Shown: positions 34,215 through 42,942 of the stretch, in pieces
Numbering within the stretch: the stretch's first letter is position 1
How the letters are laid out: each line of letters opens with the position of its first letter
NCBI RefSeq assembly: GCF_014892515.1
Contig: NZ_JADBGR010000095.1
Span: 1 to 64,000 of the forward strand
Length of the DNA: 64,000 nucleotides
From: Myceligenerans pegani
GTDB taxonomy: Bacteria; Actinomycetota; Actinomycetes; Actinomycetales; Cellulomonadaceae
Direction: 5' to 3'
Notes under the pieces: generated by a model
Databases searched by the model: none
Told to the model about the DNA's origin: nothing
Seen by the model: only the letters and a program-made list of their open reading frames with translations
Program-made: the position numbers and the translations under genes

Positions 34215-35194
34215 CGCTTCTCCTCCTCGGCCTCGAGCCGGGCCAGTACCTCGGGATCGAGCAGCGCGTCGTCACCGAGGTCGGTGTCGTGGTGCGCGCC
34301 CAGGTAGGCGTCCACGACCGCCTGGTCCTTCATGACGGAGCCGGGCGGCCCCTCCGCCACGATCCGCCCCTCCGCCATGACGACCACCCAGTCGGAGATG
34401 TGCCGCACGGCGTGCATGTCGTGCTCCACGAAGAGGACGGACATGCCCTCGTCACGCAGGTCCTGGATGTGCCCCAGCAGGGACTGGACCAGCGCCGGGT
34501 TCACGCCGGCCATCGGCTCGTCGAGCATGATCATGGTGGGGTCGGTCATGAGCGCCCGCGCCATCTCGAGGAGCTTGCGCTGGCCGCCCGACAGCGACCC
34601 CGCGTACTCGTCGCGCATCTTGTCGAGCCTGAAGCGCTCGAGGATCTCGAGGGCCTTCTCCTTGTTGCGCGCCTCCGTGGCGGCCCACAGCGGCTGGAAC
34701 ATCGAGGCGAACATCCGCTCGCCGGGGTTCTTGGTCGCCGCGAGCAGCACGTTCTCCAGCACGGTCAGACGCGACAGCGCCTTGGTGAGCTGGAAGGTGC
34801 GCACCATGCCGGCACGTGCGACGCGCGCCGCGCTCTTGTGGGAGATCGGCGCACCCTCGAAGGACCACTCGCCCTGGTTCGGTCTGTCGAACCCGGTGAG
34901 CAGGTTGAAGAAAGTCGTCTTCCCGGCGCCGTTCGGGCCGATGAGCGCGGTGATCGCGCCCCGCTCGACCTCGAGGTAGTCGACGTCGACGGCGGTCATG
35001 CCGCCGAAGCGGCGCTGCACGCCCCGCGCCGTCAGGATCGCGTCGGGCTTGGCCACGCCGACCTCCGGCGCGACGTGCGACAGGTCCCGCCCGGCCCGCT
35101 TCGCGGTCTCGCTCGGGGCGGGCGCGCCCTGGCTGTCCCCGCCCGGGACGGCGGCGCCGGTCTCGTTCTCGTTCACGGTCTTCTCATCGGGCAT
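34211..35194 (-). CDS. livG: Branched-chain amino-acid ABC ATPase LivG
   Basis: A 327-residue LivG-type ATPase. Walker A is GPNGAGKTTFFN (about residues 92-103), the signature LSGGQRKLLEMAR near 200, Walker B MIMLDEPMAGVNP near 217, and DAYLGAHHDTD near the C-terminus is the LivG tail. A polar N-terminal extension of about 50 residues is not needed for the domain, so an internal start is possible. It overlaps livM by 11 bases. Confidence 0.92.
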   Translation of the reverse strand: MPDEKTVNENETGAAVPGGDSQGAPAPSETAKRAGRDLSHVAPEVGVAKPDAILTARGVQRRFGGMTAVDVDYLEVERGAITALIGPNGAGKTTFFNLLTGFDRPNQGEWSFEGAPISHKSAARVARAGMVRTFQLTKALSRLTVLENVLLAATKNPGERMFASMFQPLWAATEARNKEKALEILERFRLDKMRDEYAGSLSGGQRKLLEMARALMTDPTMIMLDEPMAGVNPALVQSLLGHIQDLRDEGMSVLFVEHDMHAVRHISDWVVVMAEGRIVAEGPPGSVMKDQAVVDAYLGAHHDTDLGDDALLDPEVLARLEAEEEKR

Positions 35195-36176
35195 CGAGGG
35201 CCAGCTCCTTCTTGTTCCCCAGGATCCCCTGTGGTCGGAAGATCACGATCAGCATGAGCGTCACACCCACGAGAACGCCCGCCACGTGGTCGACGTTCTG
35301 GGTCGGAATGGGCAGGAACTCCATGACGTCGGTCCGCATCCCCGCGCGCACGATCATGTACACGAAGAAGAACAGCATGGACCCGAGGACCGGGCCGAAC
35401 AGCGTGGCCGCGCCGCCCAGGAGCATCACCGTCCACACCCAGAAGGTCATGGTGCGGCCCATGGCGTCGGGCGCGATGGCACCGGGCAGCACGAAGATGA
35501 TCCCGGCGAGCGACCCGAGGACACCACCGAGGATCAGGGCCTGCATCTTGTACGAGTACACGTTCTTGCCGAGGGCGCGGACGGCGTCCTCGTCCTCCCG
35601 CACGCCCTTGAGGACGCGGCCCCACGGGCTACGGGTGAGCAGCCAGACGACGACGAGCGCCAGGATCACGAGGCTCCACGCGAACAGGCGCGTCCACCAG
35701 GAGTCGGAGCCGTTGTTGAGGTACTCGAGCGGGCCGATCATGGTGCGGCCGTCCGGCAGGAACGACAGCTCCTGGAACGACCCCTTGTAGTCGCCGCCGC
35801 GAATGCCCGCGGAACCACCGGTGTAGTCGTCGAACAGGGTGGATCGTCCGAGCATGCGGATGATCTCCGCGGCGGAGATCGTCACGATCGCCAGGTAGTC
35901 CCCCCGCAGTTTCAGGGTGGGCAGGCCGAGGATCACGGCGAAGAGGGTTCCGGCGGCCATCGCGATGAGCAGGGCGACCCAGAACGGTGCGCCCGAGATG
36001 GTGGCGATGCCGAAACCGTAGGCACCGAGCAGCATGAAGCCGGCCTGGCCGACGTTCAGCAGGCCCGTGTAGCCGAAGTGGACGTTCAGGCCGATCGCGG
36101 CGAGCGCGTACGCGGCGGTAGCCGGCGCCAGCAGCTCCCCGAGGGCCAGAGTGAGGACTCGAAGCAGTTCTTCCAT
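35184..36176 (-). CDS. livM: Branched-chain amino-acid ABC permease LivM
   Basis: A 330-residue inner-membrane permease with about eight helices. The family core is AAIGLNVHFGYTGLLNVGQAGFMLLGAYGFGIA near the N-terminus and WGRVLKGVREDEDAVRALGKNVYSYKMQALILGGVLGSLAG, the ATPase-contacting loop. It starts 13 bases after livH and overlaps livG. Confidence 0.92.
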   Translation of the reverse strand: MEELLRVLTLALGELLAPATAAYALAAIGLNVHFGYTGLLNVGQAGFMLLGAYGFGIATISGAPFWVALLIAMAAGTLFAVILGLPTLKLRGDYLAIVTISAAEIIRMLGRSTLFDDYTGGSAGIRGGDYKGSFQELSFLPDGRTMIGPLEYLNNGSDSWWTRLFAWSLVILALVVVWLLTRSPWGRVLKGVREDEDAVRALGKNVYSYKMQALILGGVLGSLAGIIFVLPGAIAPDAMGRTMTFWVWTVMLLGGAATLFGPVLGSMLFFFVYMIVRAGMRTDVMEFLPIPTQNVDHVAGVLVGVTLMLIVIFRPQGILGNKKELALDAR

Positions 36177-36189
36177 GGCGAGGCTCCCT

Positions 36190-37614
36190 TCAGCCGATCC
36201 GCTCGCGGCTGCCGAGGATGCCCTGCGGCCGGATCAGGAGGACGAGGATGAGGATCAGCAGGGCGGTCGCGTAGCGCACGTCGCTGGGAATGACCAGGCC
36301 GGCGAGTTCGACGACGAGGCCGATCAGGATGGATCCCACGAGTGCCCCGTACGCCGTGCCGAGACCTCCGAGGGTCACCGCGGCGAACATCAGCAGCAGG
36401 AGCTGGACGCCCAGGTTCCAGGTGAAGGACCCGAACGAGATCCCGATGAGCAGGCCCGCGAGGGCCGCGAGCGCGGTGGCCGAGACCCAGACGATGCGGA
36501 CGACGGCGTCCGGGTCGATGCCGGTCGCCGAGGCGAGCGCCCGGTTGTCGGCGACGGCACGGATGGCCCGGCCGATCCGGGTCTTCGTGAGGAGCAGCGC
36601 GATGGCGATGATGACGACGAGGGCGACCGCCATCGACACCCAGGAGGCCCTGCTCAGGGTGATTCCCGCGATCGTCGTCGGCACCGGGTTCGTGGTGATG
36701 ATCCGCATCGATCCGGCCTCGATCCACTGCAGCACGTACTGCAGGGCGAGCGAGAGGCCGATCGTCACGAGCATGAGCTGTGCGGCGGGGGTGCCGCGCC
36801 GACGCAGCGGGCGCCAGATCGCCGCGTCCTGCGCCAGGCCCGTCAGGCCGCCGATGACGACGATCAGCAGGGCCGCGACCCAGACCGGCAGTCCGGCCTG
36901 GTTGATCAGGAGGAAGCCGCCCATCGCGCCGATGACCACCTGCTCGCCGTGCGAGAAGGACGAGATGCCCGTGGTGCCGAAGATGAGGCTGAGGCCCACC
37001 GATGCGAGGGCGAGCAGGAGGCCGAACCGGAGGCCGGAGCCTACCTGCTGCCAGACCTGCCCGAACGACGGCAGACCGGAGACGGTCACGTCCTCCTCGA
37101 CGAGACCCTCGGCTCCCGCCGCGCCCGGAGCGTCGTCCTCGGCCGGCGCACTGGTCTCCGGCTCGGTCGCCTCCGGATCCGGCGCCGGACCCGTGCCGAT
37201 GGTGAACGCGCCGCGCGCGGTCGCGCCGGTCTGGGCGCGGACCTCGCGCTCCGTGGGGTCGGCGTGGGTGTCGGCGGGGAGCGTGTCCGTGTTCACGGTC
37301 AGCGTGTAGGTGCCGCGAGTCGGCACCGCCACGGACACCGGTCCCTCGCCGGTCGTGGTGACGACGGCCTCGAAACCCTCGCCGGCGATGGTGACCTCCA
37401 CGCCGGCTACGGGTTCCCGCTCCTCGTCGAGCACGATCGGCGAGACACAGGTGGTGCTCGCGTCGGGCGTGCAGTCTGTCGCGATGTCGTCGGTCGCCGC
37501 TCCCGCGGGTACGGCGAACATCGCCGCTCCCGCGATCAGCGCCGCGAACGCAGCCATGATCACGGCGAGTACGCGCCGTGGGGCTGTCGCGATCATCGGT
37601 CGGTCGGCTGTCAT
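36190..37614 (-). CDS. livH: LivH permease with Ig-like N-terminal domain
   Basis: A 474-residue fusion. Residues 1-40 are a signal peptide or first helix (VLAVIMAAFAALIAGAAMFAVPAGA). Residues about 55-150 form an extracellular carboxypeptidase-regulatory/Ig-like beta domain (SPIVLDEEREPVAGVEVTIAGEG, TRGTYTLTVNTDTLPADTHADP) with Cys47 and Cys55. After an acidic Pro linker, residues about 190-474 are a normal LivH permease (GISSFSHGEQVVIGAMGGF, GRAIRAVADNRALASATGIDPDAVVR). Normal LivH proteins are about 290-310 residues. The extra domain would face outside, where it could help capture the binding protein or substrate. The ATG at 37614 follows ACGGAGGACCCGGC. First gene of livHMGF. Confidence 0.9.
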   Translation of the reverse strand: MTADRPMIATAPRRVLAVIMAAFAALIAGAAMFAVPAGAATDDIATDCTPDASTTCVSPIVLDEEREPVAGVEVTIAGEGFEAVVTTTGEGPVSVAVPTRGTYTLTVNTDTLPADTHADPTEREVRAQTGATARGAFTIGTGPAPDPEATEPETSAPAEDDAPGAAGAEGLVEEDVTVSGLPSFGQVWQQVGSGLRFGLLLALASVGLSLIFGTTGISSFSHGEQVVIGAMGGFLLINQAGLPVWVAALLIVVIGGLTGLAQDAAIWRPLRRRGTPAAQLMLVTIGLSLALQYVLQWIEAGSMRIITTNPVPTTIAGITLSRASWVSMAVALVVIIAIALLLTKTRIGRAIRAVADNRALASATGIDPDAVVRIVWVSATALAALAGLLIGISFGSFTWNLGVQLLLLMFAAVTLGGLGTAYGALVGSILIGLVVELAGLVIPSDVRYATALLILILVLLIRPQGILGSRERIG

Positions 37615-37657
37615 GTGCCGGGTCCTCCGTGGTCTTCGGTGCCAGATGTCCGAGGGT

Positions 37658-37677
37658 TTCTCGAACAGTTCGGGAAG
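37658..37677. promoter_or_regulatory. Palindrome, candidate liv operator 1
   Basis: TTCTCGAAC-A-GTTCGGGAA has near-perfect 9-bp arms and starts 44 bases upstream of the livH start. It shares the pattern TTCYCGA(A)CAGTNCGGGAAG with 37734-37752. Confidence 0.5.
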
Positions 37678-37733
37678 ACCGCGGTAACCAGGGGAGTTCA
37701 GAAAAACTGAACAGGCCCTGAAACTGCCGCGGA

Positions 37734-37752
37734 TTCCCGACAGTGCGGGAAG
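37734..37752. promoter_or_regulatory. Palindrome, candidate liv operator 2
   Basis: TTCCCGACAGTGCGGGAAG, perfect 6-bp outer arms, same pattern as the copy at 37658-37677, 76 bases apart. Confidence 0.5.
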
Positions 37753-38003
37753 TGTAGCCGCGACGTGTTTCACATCCACGATCCGATGGCACGGTAGCGG
37801 TTACGATTCGGCATCCCCTTGGTCAGCCCTCCACCAAGCTCGGCCGCAACCGCCATATCCCGGGCATCAGGGCCCAGTGACGGGCGGGCCCCTGGACCCA
37901 GGGCGGCCGATACCGGGGTGCGAGCGGACGGTACCGGTCCACGGAACGGAGTCGATCCGGACCGGCCCGTACATCCTCTTGCCCGAGCCGCGATACTGGC
38001 CAG

Positions 38004-39257
38004 ATGACTTCCAGGCTCGCGCCGCTCGTGACCGTCCTGCTCCTCCTCGCCACCGCGGGGTGCAGCGGACAGGCCGGCGCACCCCGCCCGTCGTCGTCCC
38101 CCGGGACCGGGACCGCGACGCCTTCGGGCGCCCCGACGACCGGCCCGGCGACCGGGACGCCGTCGTCCACCCCGGACGCCTCGCCCGACCCGACGACGTC
38201 TCGTCCCGCCGCCCCGGCACCGTCGGGCGCCGAACTCCTCGAGGGCATGACCCTCGCGGAGAAGGTCGGGCAGATCATCATGGTCGGGGTGCCCGTCAGC
38301 GGCGGTCGCGAGACGGCGGCGGCCGCCATCCGGCAGCACCACGTGGCGAACATCTTCCTGCACGGACGCACCCAGGCGGGGCAGGGCCCCGTGCGCCGTC
38401 TGGTGACCGACTTCCGGGCGATCGGCACCGCCGCCAACCCGCGGGACCCGCTCATGCTCGTCGCCACGGACCAGGAGGGCGGAGCCGTGCAGGTGCTGCG
38501 CGGCAACGGCTTCAGCGACATGCCGAGCGCCGTGGACCAGGCGGACATGTCCCCCGATGAACTGCGACGCGACGCGGAGACGTGGGGCACGGAACTGGCC
38601 GACGCCGGCGTGAACCTCAACCTGGCACCCGTGGTGGACATCGTCCTCGCGTCGGCGGCCGCGTCGAACGCGCCGATCGGGGCGAACCGGCGCAACTACG
38701 GGTACACGCTGGAGTCCGTGGTGTCCGGGTCGGTGGCCTTCGGGCAGGGGCAGCGTGACGCCGGGGTCGCCACCGCGCCCAAGCACTTCCCCGGACTCGG
38801 CCTCGTGGTCGGGAACACCGACACGTCCGCGGGCGTGACCGACACCGTGACGGGTCCCGACGCGAAGTCGGTCGAGGCGTTCGCCGCGAACGTCGCGTCG
38901 GGGAGCGAGTTCGTGATGATGTCGTCGGCCGTCTACACGAAGATCGACGCCGAACGGCCCGCCGTGTTCAGCCCCGCCGCGATCGACCTGCTGCGCGACG
39001 ACGTCGGGTTCGACGGCGTCATCATGACCGACGACCTCGCCGCAGCGGCCCAGGTCCAGGCATGGTCCCCCGGCGACCGCGCGGTGCTGGCGGTCGAGGC
39101 CGGCGTCGACCTGGTGCTGGCCTCGGCCGACCCGACGACGGCGGCCCCGATGGCCCGCGCGCTGGTGGAGCGCGCCGAGCGGAACCCGGACTTCGCGGCC
39201 AGGATCGACGAGGCCGCGGCCCGGGTCCTCACCGCCAAGAGCGCACTGACCGGCTGA
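38004..39257 (+). CDS. GH3 lipoprotein, NagZ/LpqI-like
   Basis: A 417-residue lipoprotein (lipobox LATAGC near residue 19) with a Pro/Thr/Ser-rich linker to about residue 73 and a GH3 N-terminal domain. Family motifs are TLAEKVGQIIMVG, TDQEGGAVQVL, TAPKHFPGLG and IMTDDLAAAA, whose Asp is the expected nucleophile. In NagZ and mycobacterial LpqI the acid/base His lies in a GDSH segment; here the same place reads GNTDTSAG, so that His is absent. It may cleave N-acetylglucosaminides with a changed mechanism, or act on another glycoside. No GH3 C-terminal domain is present. Confidence 0.85.
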   Translation: MTSRLAPLVTVLLLLATAGCSGQAGAPRPSSSPGTGTATPSGAPTTGPATGTPSSTPDASPDPTTSRPAAPAPSGAELLEGMTLAEKVGQIIMVGVPVSGGRETAAAAIRQHHVANIFLHGRTQAGQGPVRRLVTDFRAIGTAANPRDPLMLVATDQEGGAVQVLRGNGFSDMPSAVDQADMSPDELRRDAETWGTELADAGVNLNLAPVVDIVLASAAASNAPIGANRRNYGYTLESVVSGSVAFGQGQRDAGVATAPKHFPGLGLVVGNTDTSAGVTDTVTGPDAKSVEAFAANVASGSEFVMMSSAVYTKIDAERPAVFSPAAIDLLRDDVGFDGVIMTDDLAAAAQVQAWSPGDRAVLAVEAGVDLVLASADPTTAAPMARALVERAERNPDFAARIDEAAARVLTAKSALTG

Positions 39258-39308
39258 CCGATCCGGGCGCCGTGGCCCGGTCGCCGGCCGTGTCGACGGA
39301 GGCGACCG

Positions 39309-41621
39309 CTACACCGGCGGGGTGGAGACGTCCGCGAGTCCCAGCACCTGGAGGATCCAGGCGTGCTCGAAGGCGATCTGCTCCCACGTCGCGTAGCGTC
39401 CCGAGACACCACCGTGGCCGGCCTGCATCTCGATCTTGAGCAAGGCGGGAGCGCCGGCCGCACGGAGGCGCGCGATCCACTTCGCCGGCTCGACGTACAT
39501 CACGCGCGTGTCGTTGAACGACGTCGTCGCCAGCACCTGCGGGTAGTGCGAGGCGTCGTCCGGGATGTTCTCGTACGGGCTGTACGACTTCATGTAGGCG
39601 TACACCTCGGCGTCGTGCAGCGGGTCGCCCCACTCGTCCCACTCGGTGACGGTGAGCGGCAGCGACGGGTCGAGCATGGACGTCAGCGCGTCCACGAAGG
39701 GCACCCCGGCGAGCACGCCGCCGAACGCGTCGGGCGCGAGGTTCAGCGCCGCGCCGACGAGCAGCCCGCCGGCGGAACCGCCGTCGGCCACCGTCCGCTC
39801 CGGCGTGGTCCAGCCCACGGCGGCGAGATGCCGCGCGCAGGCCACGAAGTCGGTGAACGTGTTGCGCTTGTGGCCGAGCTTGCCGCCGTCGTACCAGTGC
39901 CGGCCCATCTCGCCGCCCCCGCGCACGTGGGCGATCGCGAACACCACGCCACGTTCGAGCAAAGACAGGCGCGGGATCGAGAAGTACGGGTCGAGCGACA
40001 TCTCGTAGGCGCCGTACCCATAGAGCAGGACGGGCGCGGGAGTCACCGGCACGCCGTCGTCCCCGAGCGTCACGCGGTCCTTGCGCCAGACCAGCGAGAT
40101 CGGGACGCGGGTGCCGTCCTCGGCGACGGCCCACTCGCGACGTTGCGCGTACTCGTTCGGGTCGAAGCCGCCGAGCACCGGGGTCTGCTTGAGGAGCGTG
40201 CGCTCGCCGGTCGCCACGTCGTAGTCGTAGACGGCGGACGGCGTCACGAACGACGTGTACCCGACCAGCAGGTTGGGCTGCTCCCAGACGCCGACGCCGG
40301 CACCCACGGACTCCAGCTCCTGCCCGAAGGTCATCTCCTCGAAGCGCCAGGAGGTCCCGACCGGTCCGACCTCCGGCGGCCTGGCGGACTCCATGAGCTG
40401 CGGTTTGATCTCCGACGCCGGGAGTGTCGGGGCCGCACGCCGATCCGGCGACGCCCCGGGCCGGCGGACCACCCCGTCCGGCGTGTCGAGGCGCAGGATC
40501 CCGCTACGGCCTATCGCGCCCCGGCGGTAGTAGAGGACGAGGTAGCGCTGGGACGCGGAGATGCCCTCGAGGCGGACGTCCGGATCGTGCGGTACGGCGA
40601 CGTCGCCCCACCCGGCCGTTCCCTCGGGCCCGGGCACGTCGGCGACCGTGAGCTCGAAGTTCTCCGCGTTCTCGTTGTGCAGGATCAGGAGCACGTCGCG
40701 GCCGCCGGCCGAGCCATCGGCGGGCAAGAACGTCTCGGGCAGAACCGCGTGCTCCACCGAGTACTCGACGCCCTCGCTCCGGGGCCGCACGCAGCGGAAC
40801 TCGCCGGTGGGATCGTCTGCCTCGAGGATCCAGCACTCGCTCGTGACCTTGGAGGCGAGCTCGATCACGAGGTACTTCTTGGAGCGGCTCACGCCCGCGC
40901 CCATCCAGTACCGTTCGTCGGGCTCGTCGAACACCATCACGTCGTCGTCCCGCGACGTCCCGATCCGGTGCCGCCACAGGCGGTGCGGACGCCACGCCTC
41001 GTCGACTGTCTGGTAGAAGACGTGGATCCCGTCGGGCGCGAAGAAGGCGCCGGGCGCCGTGCCCGGGACCTCGTCGTCCAGGTCCGTGCCCGTGCTCAGA
41101 TCGCGGATGCGCAGGGTGTAGCGCTCGTCGCCGGACGTGTCGACGGCATAGAGCAGGAGACCGCCGTCGTCGGACACGTCGAACGTGCCGAGCGAGAAGA
41201 AGTCGTGACCGTCGGCCTCGACGTTCTGGTCGAGCAGCACCTGCTCTCCCGGCACGGGCTCGCCCGGTTCGAGGACCCGCGGCGTCCAGTCGTCCGGGTC
41301 GCCGACCTCGTACCGCGCGTGGATCGGGTACTGCTTGCCCTCCTCGGTGCGGGAGTAGTACCACCAGCCGCCGTCGCGCGACGGGAGGGACAGGTCGGTC
41401 TCCTGCGTACGGGCCTTGATCTCGTCGAAGATCGACTGGCGCAGCGGCGCGAGGTGCTCGAGGCGCGACATCGTCCAGGAATTCTCCGCCTCGAGATACG
41501 AGACGACCTCCGGGTCCTCCTTCGCGCGCAACCACTCGTACTCGTCGGTGAACGTGTCACCGTGATGGGTGCGGGTTGTCGGTCGGCGGTCCGCGGCGGG
41601 TGGCATGACGGTCTGATCCAC
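39309..41621 (-). CDS. S9 prolyl oligopeptidase family, oligopeptidase B-like
   Basis: A 770-residue cytosolic serine peptidase: a seven-bladed beta-propeller (about residues 75-450) and a C-terminal alpha/beta hydrolase domain. The catalytic Ser is in GGSAGG (about residue 615), Asp in TSFNDTRVMYVEPAKW (about 704) and His in MQAGHGGVSGRY (about 738). The RGGGEMGRHWYDGGKLGHKRNTFTDF segment is typical of oligopeptidase B, which cuts short peptides after basic residues. The GTG at 41621 lies six bases after TAGGCT and is taken as a leaderless start; an ATG five codons later is possible. Confidence 0.92.
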   Translation of the reverse strand: MDQTVMPPAADRRPTTRTHHGDTFTDEYEWLRAKEDPEVVSYLEAENSWTMSRLEHLAPLRQSIFDEIKARTQETDLSLPSRDGGWWYYSRTEEGKQYPIHARYEVGDPDDWTPRVLEPGEPVPGEQVLLDQNVEADGHDFFSLGTFDVSDDGGLLLYAVDTSGDERYTLRIRDLSTGTDLDDEVPGTAPGAFFAPDGIHVFYQTVDEAWRPHRLWRHRIGTSRDDDVMVFDEPDERYWMGAGVSRSKKYLVIELASKVTSECWILEADDPTGEFRCVRPRSEGVEYSVEHAVLPETFLPADGSAGGRDVLLILHNENAENFELTVADVPGPEGTAGWGDVAVPHDPDVRLEGISASQRYLVLYYRRGAIGRSGILRLDTPDGVVRRPGASPDRRAAPTLPASEIKPQLMESARPPEVGPVGTSWRFEEMTFGQELESVGAGVGVWEQPNLLVGYTSFVTPSAVYDYDVATGERTLLKQTPVLGGFDPNEYAQRREWAVAEDGTRVPISLVWRKDRVTLGDDGVPVTPAPVLLYGYGAYEMSLDPYFSIPRLSLLERGVVFAIAHVRGGGEMGRHWYDGGKLGHKRNTFTDFVACARHLAAVGWTTPERTVADGGSAGGLLVGAALNLAPDAFGGVLAGVPFVDALTSMLDPSLPLTVTEWDEWGDPLHDAEVYAYMKSYSPYENIPDDASHYPQVLATTSFNDTRVMYVEPAKWIARLRAAGAPALLKIEMQAGHGGVSGRYATWEQIAFEHAWILQVLGLADVSTPPV

Positions 41622-41627
41622 CGCATC

Positions 41628-41633
41628 AGCCTA
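41628..41633 (-). promoter_or_regulatory. Leaderless -10 hexamer, oligopeptidase
   Basis: TAGGCT on the minus strand, six bases before the GTG at 41621; no Shine-Dalgarno. The preceding gene ends 80 bases upstream, so the peptidase has its own promoter. Confidence 0.5.
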
Positions 41634-41700
41634 GTGTCGCCGTGGTGTGCCCGACCAAGAATCCACAGGTTCCGCCGCACCGAATCCGATCGAAATCGGT

Positions 41701-42771
41701 TCACTCGATCGCCGCGGCGATCACCTCGACGAACGCGTCCACGTCCGCCTCGGTCGTGGCCCACGAGCACATCCAGCGGGCCTCGACGCGGTCCGGCGTC
41801 TCGCCGTCGGCCCAGTCGTAGAAGCGGAACCGCTCGCGCGCGGCGTCCGCGGCACGGCGGGGCAGGCTCGCGAAGACGACGTTCGCCTCGGTGGGGTGGG
41901 TGACCCGCACGACGTCGCCGGGCAGCGCGCGCTCGATCCCCTCCCGCAGACGGGCCGCCATCGCGTTGGCGTGCCGCGCGTTGCGGAGCCAGAGGGGGTC
42001 GGCGCCGCCGGGCTCGCCCAGCAGCGCGAGGAGCTGCGCCGAGACGAACCGCGCCTTCGAGGCGAGCTGCATCGTCTGCTTGCGCAGGAACGGGATCGCG
42101 TCGGCGAGACCGGCATCGGCGCCTCCGTCCAGCACGACCACGGCCTCACCGATCATGCCGCCGTTCTTCGCCGCGCCCAGGGAGAGGATGTCCACCCCGG
42201 CGTCCGTGGTGAGCTCCCGCAGGCCCGTGCCGAGCGACGCGGCCGCGTTGCCCAGCCGCGACCCGTCGACGTGCACGAGCATGCCGTGGTCGTGGGCGGC
42301 CTCCACCAGTGACCTCAGCTCGCCGAGCGGGTAGACCGTGCCGAGCTCCGTGGACTGCGTCAGCGACAGCACGGCGGGCTGCGCGCGGTGCGGGTTGCCG
42401 AGATCGCCGGCCCACGCGTGCACGGCGTCGGCGGTGATGCGGCCGTGGCGGGACGGGCACGCGAGCAACTTGAGCCCGCCGACCCGCTCCGGTGCGCCGT
42501 TCTCGTCGGTGTTCGCGTGCGCGACGTCGCTCAGCACCACCCCGCCCCAGCGCGGTGCCGCGGCCATGAGGCTGATCACGTTGGCGCCCGTGCCGATCAG
42601 CACGGGGAACGCGGTGGCTCGCGGGCCGAAGACCTCGCGGGCCCGTGCCTGGAGGCGCTCGGTCGTCGCGTCGTCCCCGTAAGGGACGTCCGGGCCGCCA
42701 TTCGCGGCCGCGAGGGCGGCCATGACCTCGGGGTGGACAGGGGCGTAGTTGTCGGAGGCGAAGTGCTGCAC
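41701..42771 (-). CDS. PLP-dependent threonine aldolase
   Basis: A 356-residue fold-type I PLP enzyme of the low-specificity threonine aldolase family, splitting threonine or related beta-hydroxy amino acids into glycine and an aldehyde. The N-terminus FASDNYAPVHPEVMAAL, the PLP Asp/His region LVHVDGSRLGNAAASLG and the Schiff-base Lys in LGAAKNGGMIGEAVVV (the Pseudomonas-type variant) are visible. It lies between the oligopeptidase and the liv binding-protein genes, all leftward. Confidence 0.9.
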   Translation of the reverse strand: MQHFASDNYAPVHPEVMAALAAANGGPDVPYGDDATTERLQARAREVFGPRATAFPVLIGTGANVISLMAAAPRWGGVVLSDVAHANTDENGAPERVGGLKLLACPSRHGRITADAVHAWAGDLGNPHRAQPAVLSLTQSTELGTVYPLGELRSLVEAAHDHGMLVHVDGSRLGNAAASLGTGLRELTTDAGVDILSLGAAKNGGMIGEAVVVLDGGADAGLADAIPFLRKQTMQLASKARFVSAQLLALLGEPGGADPLWLRNARHANAMAARLREGIERALPGDVVRVTHPTEANVVFASLPRRAADAARERFRFYDWADGETPDRVEARWMCSWATTEADVDAFVEVIAAAIE

Positions 42772-42802
42772 GGGCCCATTGTCCGTGGTCCGAGAGCGAC
42801 GA

Positions 42803-42906
42803 CGGCGGCCCGGGTCGCCTCTCGTGCGAGAGGTGGCCCGGGCCGCCGCCGTACGACATTCCGGTGCTCGAGCTCGCCGGAAGCCCGTCAGGCTCTGGCG
42901 AGCTCG
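42803..42906 (-). terminator. Double hairpin after liv binding protein
   Basis: Two structures: a 12-bp plus 7-bp stem (arms CGGCGGCCCGGG and complement, inner CCTCTCG/CGAGAGG) at 42803-42848, and a 9-bp stem GAGCTCGCC/GGCGAGCTC at 42870-42905. They end transcription of the binding-protein gene ahead of the aldolase. Confidence 0.65.
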
Positions 42907-42942
42907 CCGACGACGAGCCGGTGTGCTACCGGCTCCCCGGCG

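Larger units (their letters stand above)
37615..38003. other. Intergenic region upstream of liv operon
   Basis: About 390 bases between divergent livH and a GH3 gene. It holds palindromes at 37658-37677, 37696-37712 (GTTCAG-AAAAA-CTGAAC) and 37734-37752. The right half (37800-38000) shows no gene; a GATACT hexamer six bases before the ATG at 38004 is a leaderless -10 for the GH3 gene. Confidence 0.6.

Noticed and set aside
37658-37677. LexA/SOS box resemblance (CGAAC...GTTCG)
   Set aside because: The half-sites are separated by one base rather than the four needed, so it is treated as a different palindrome.
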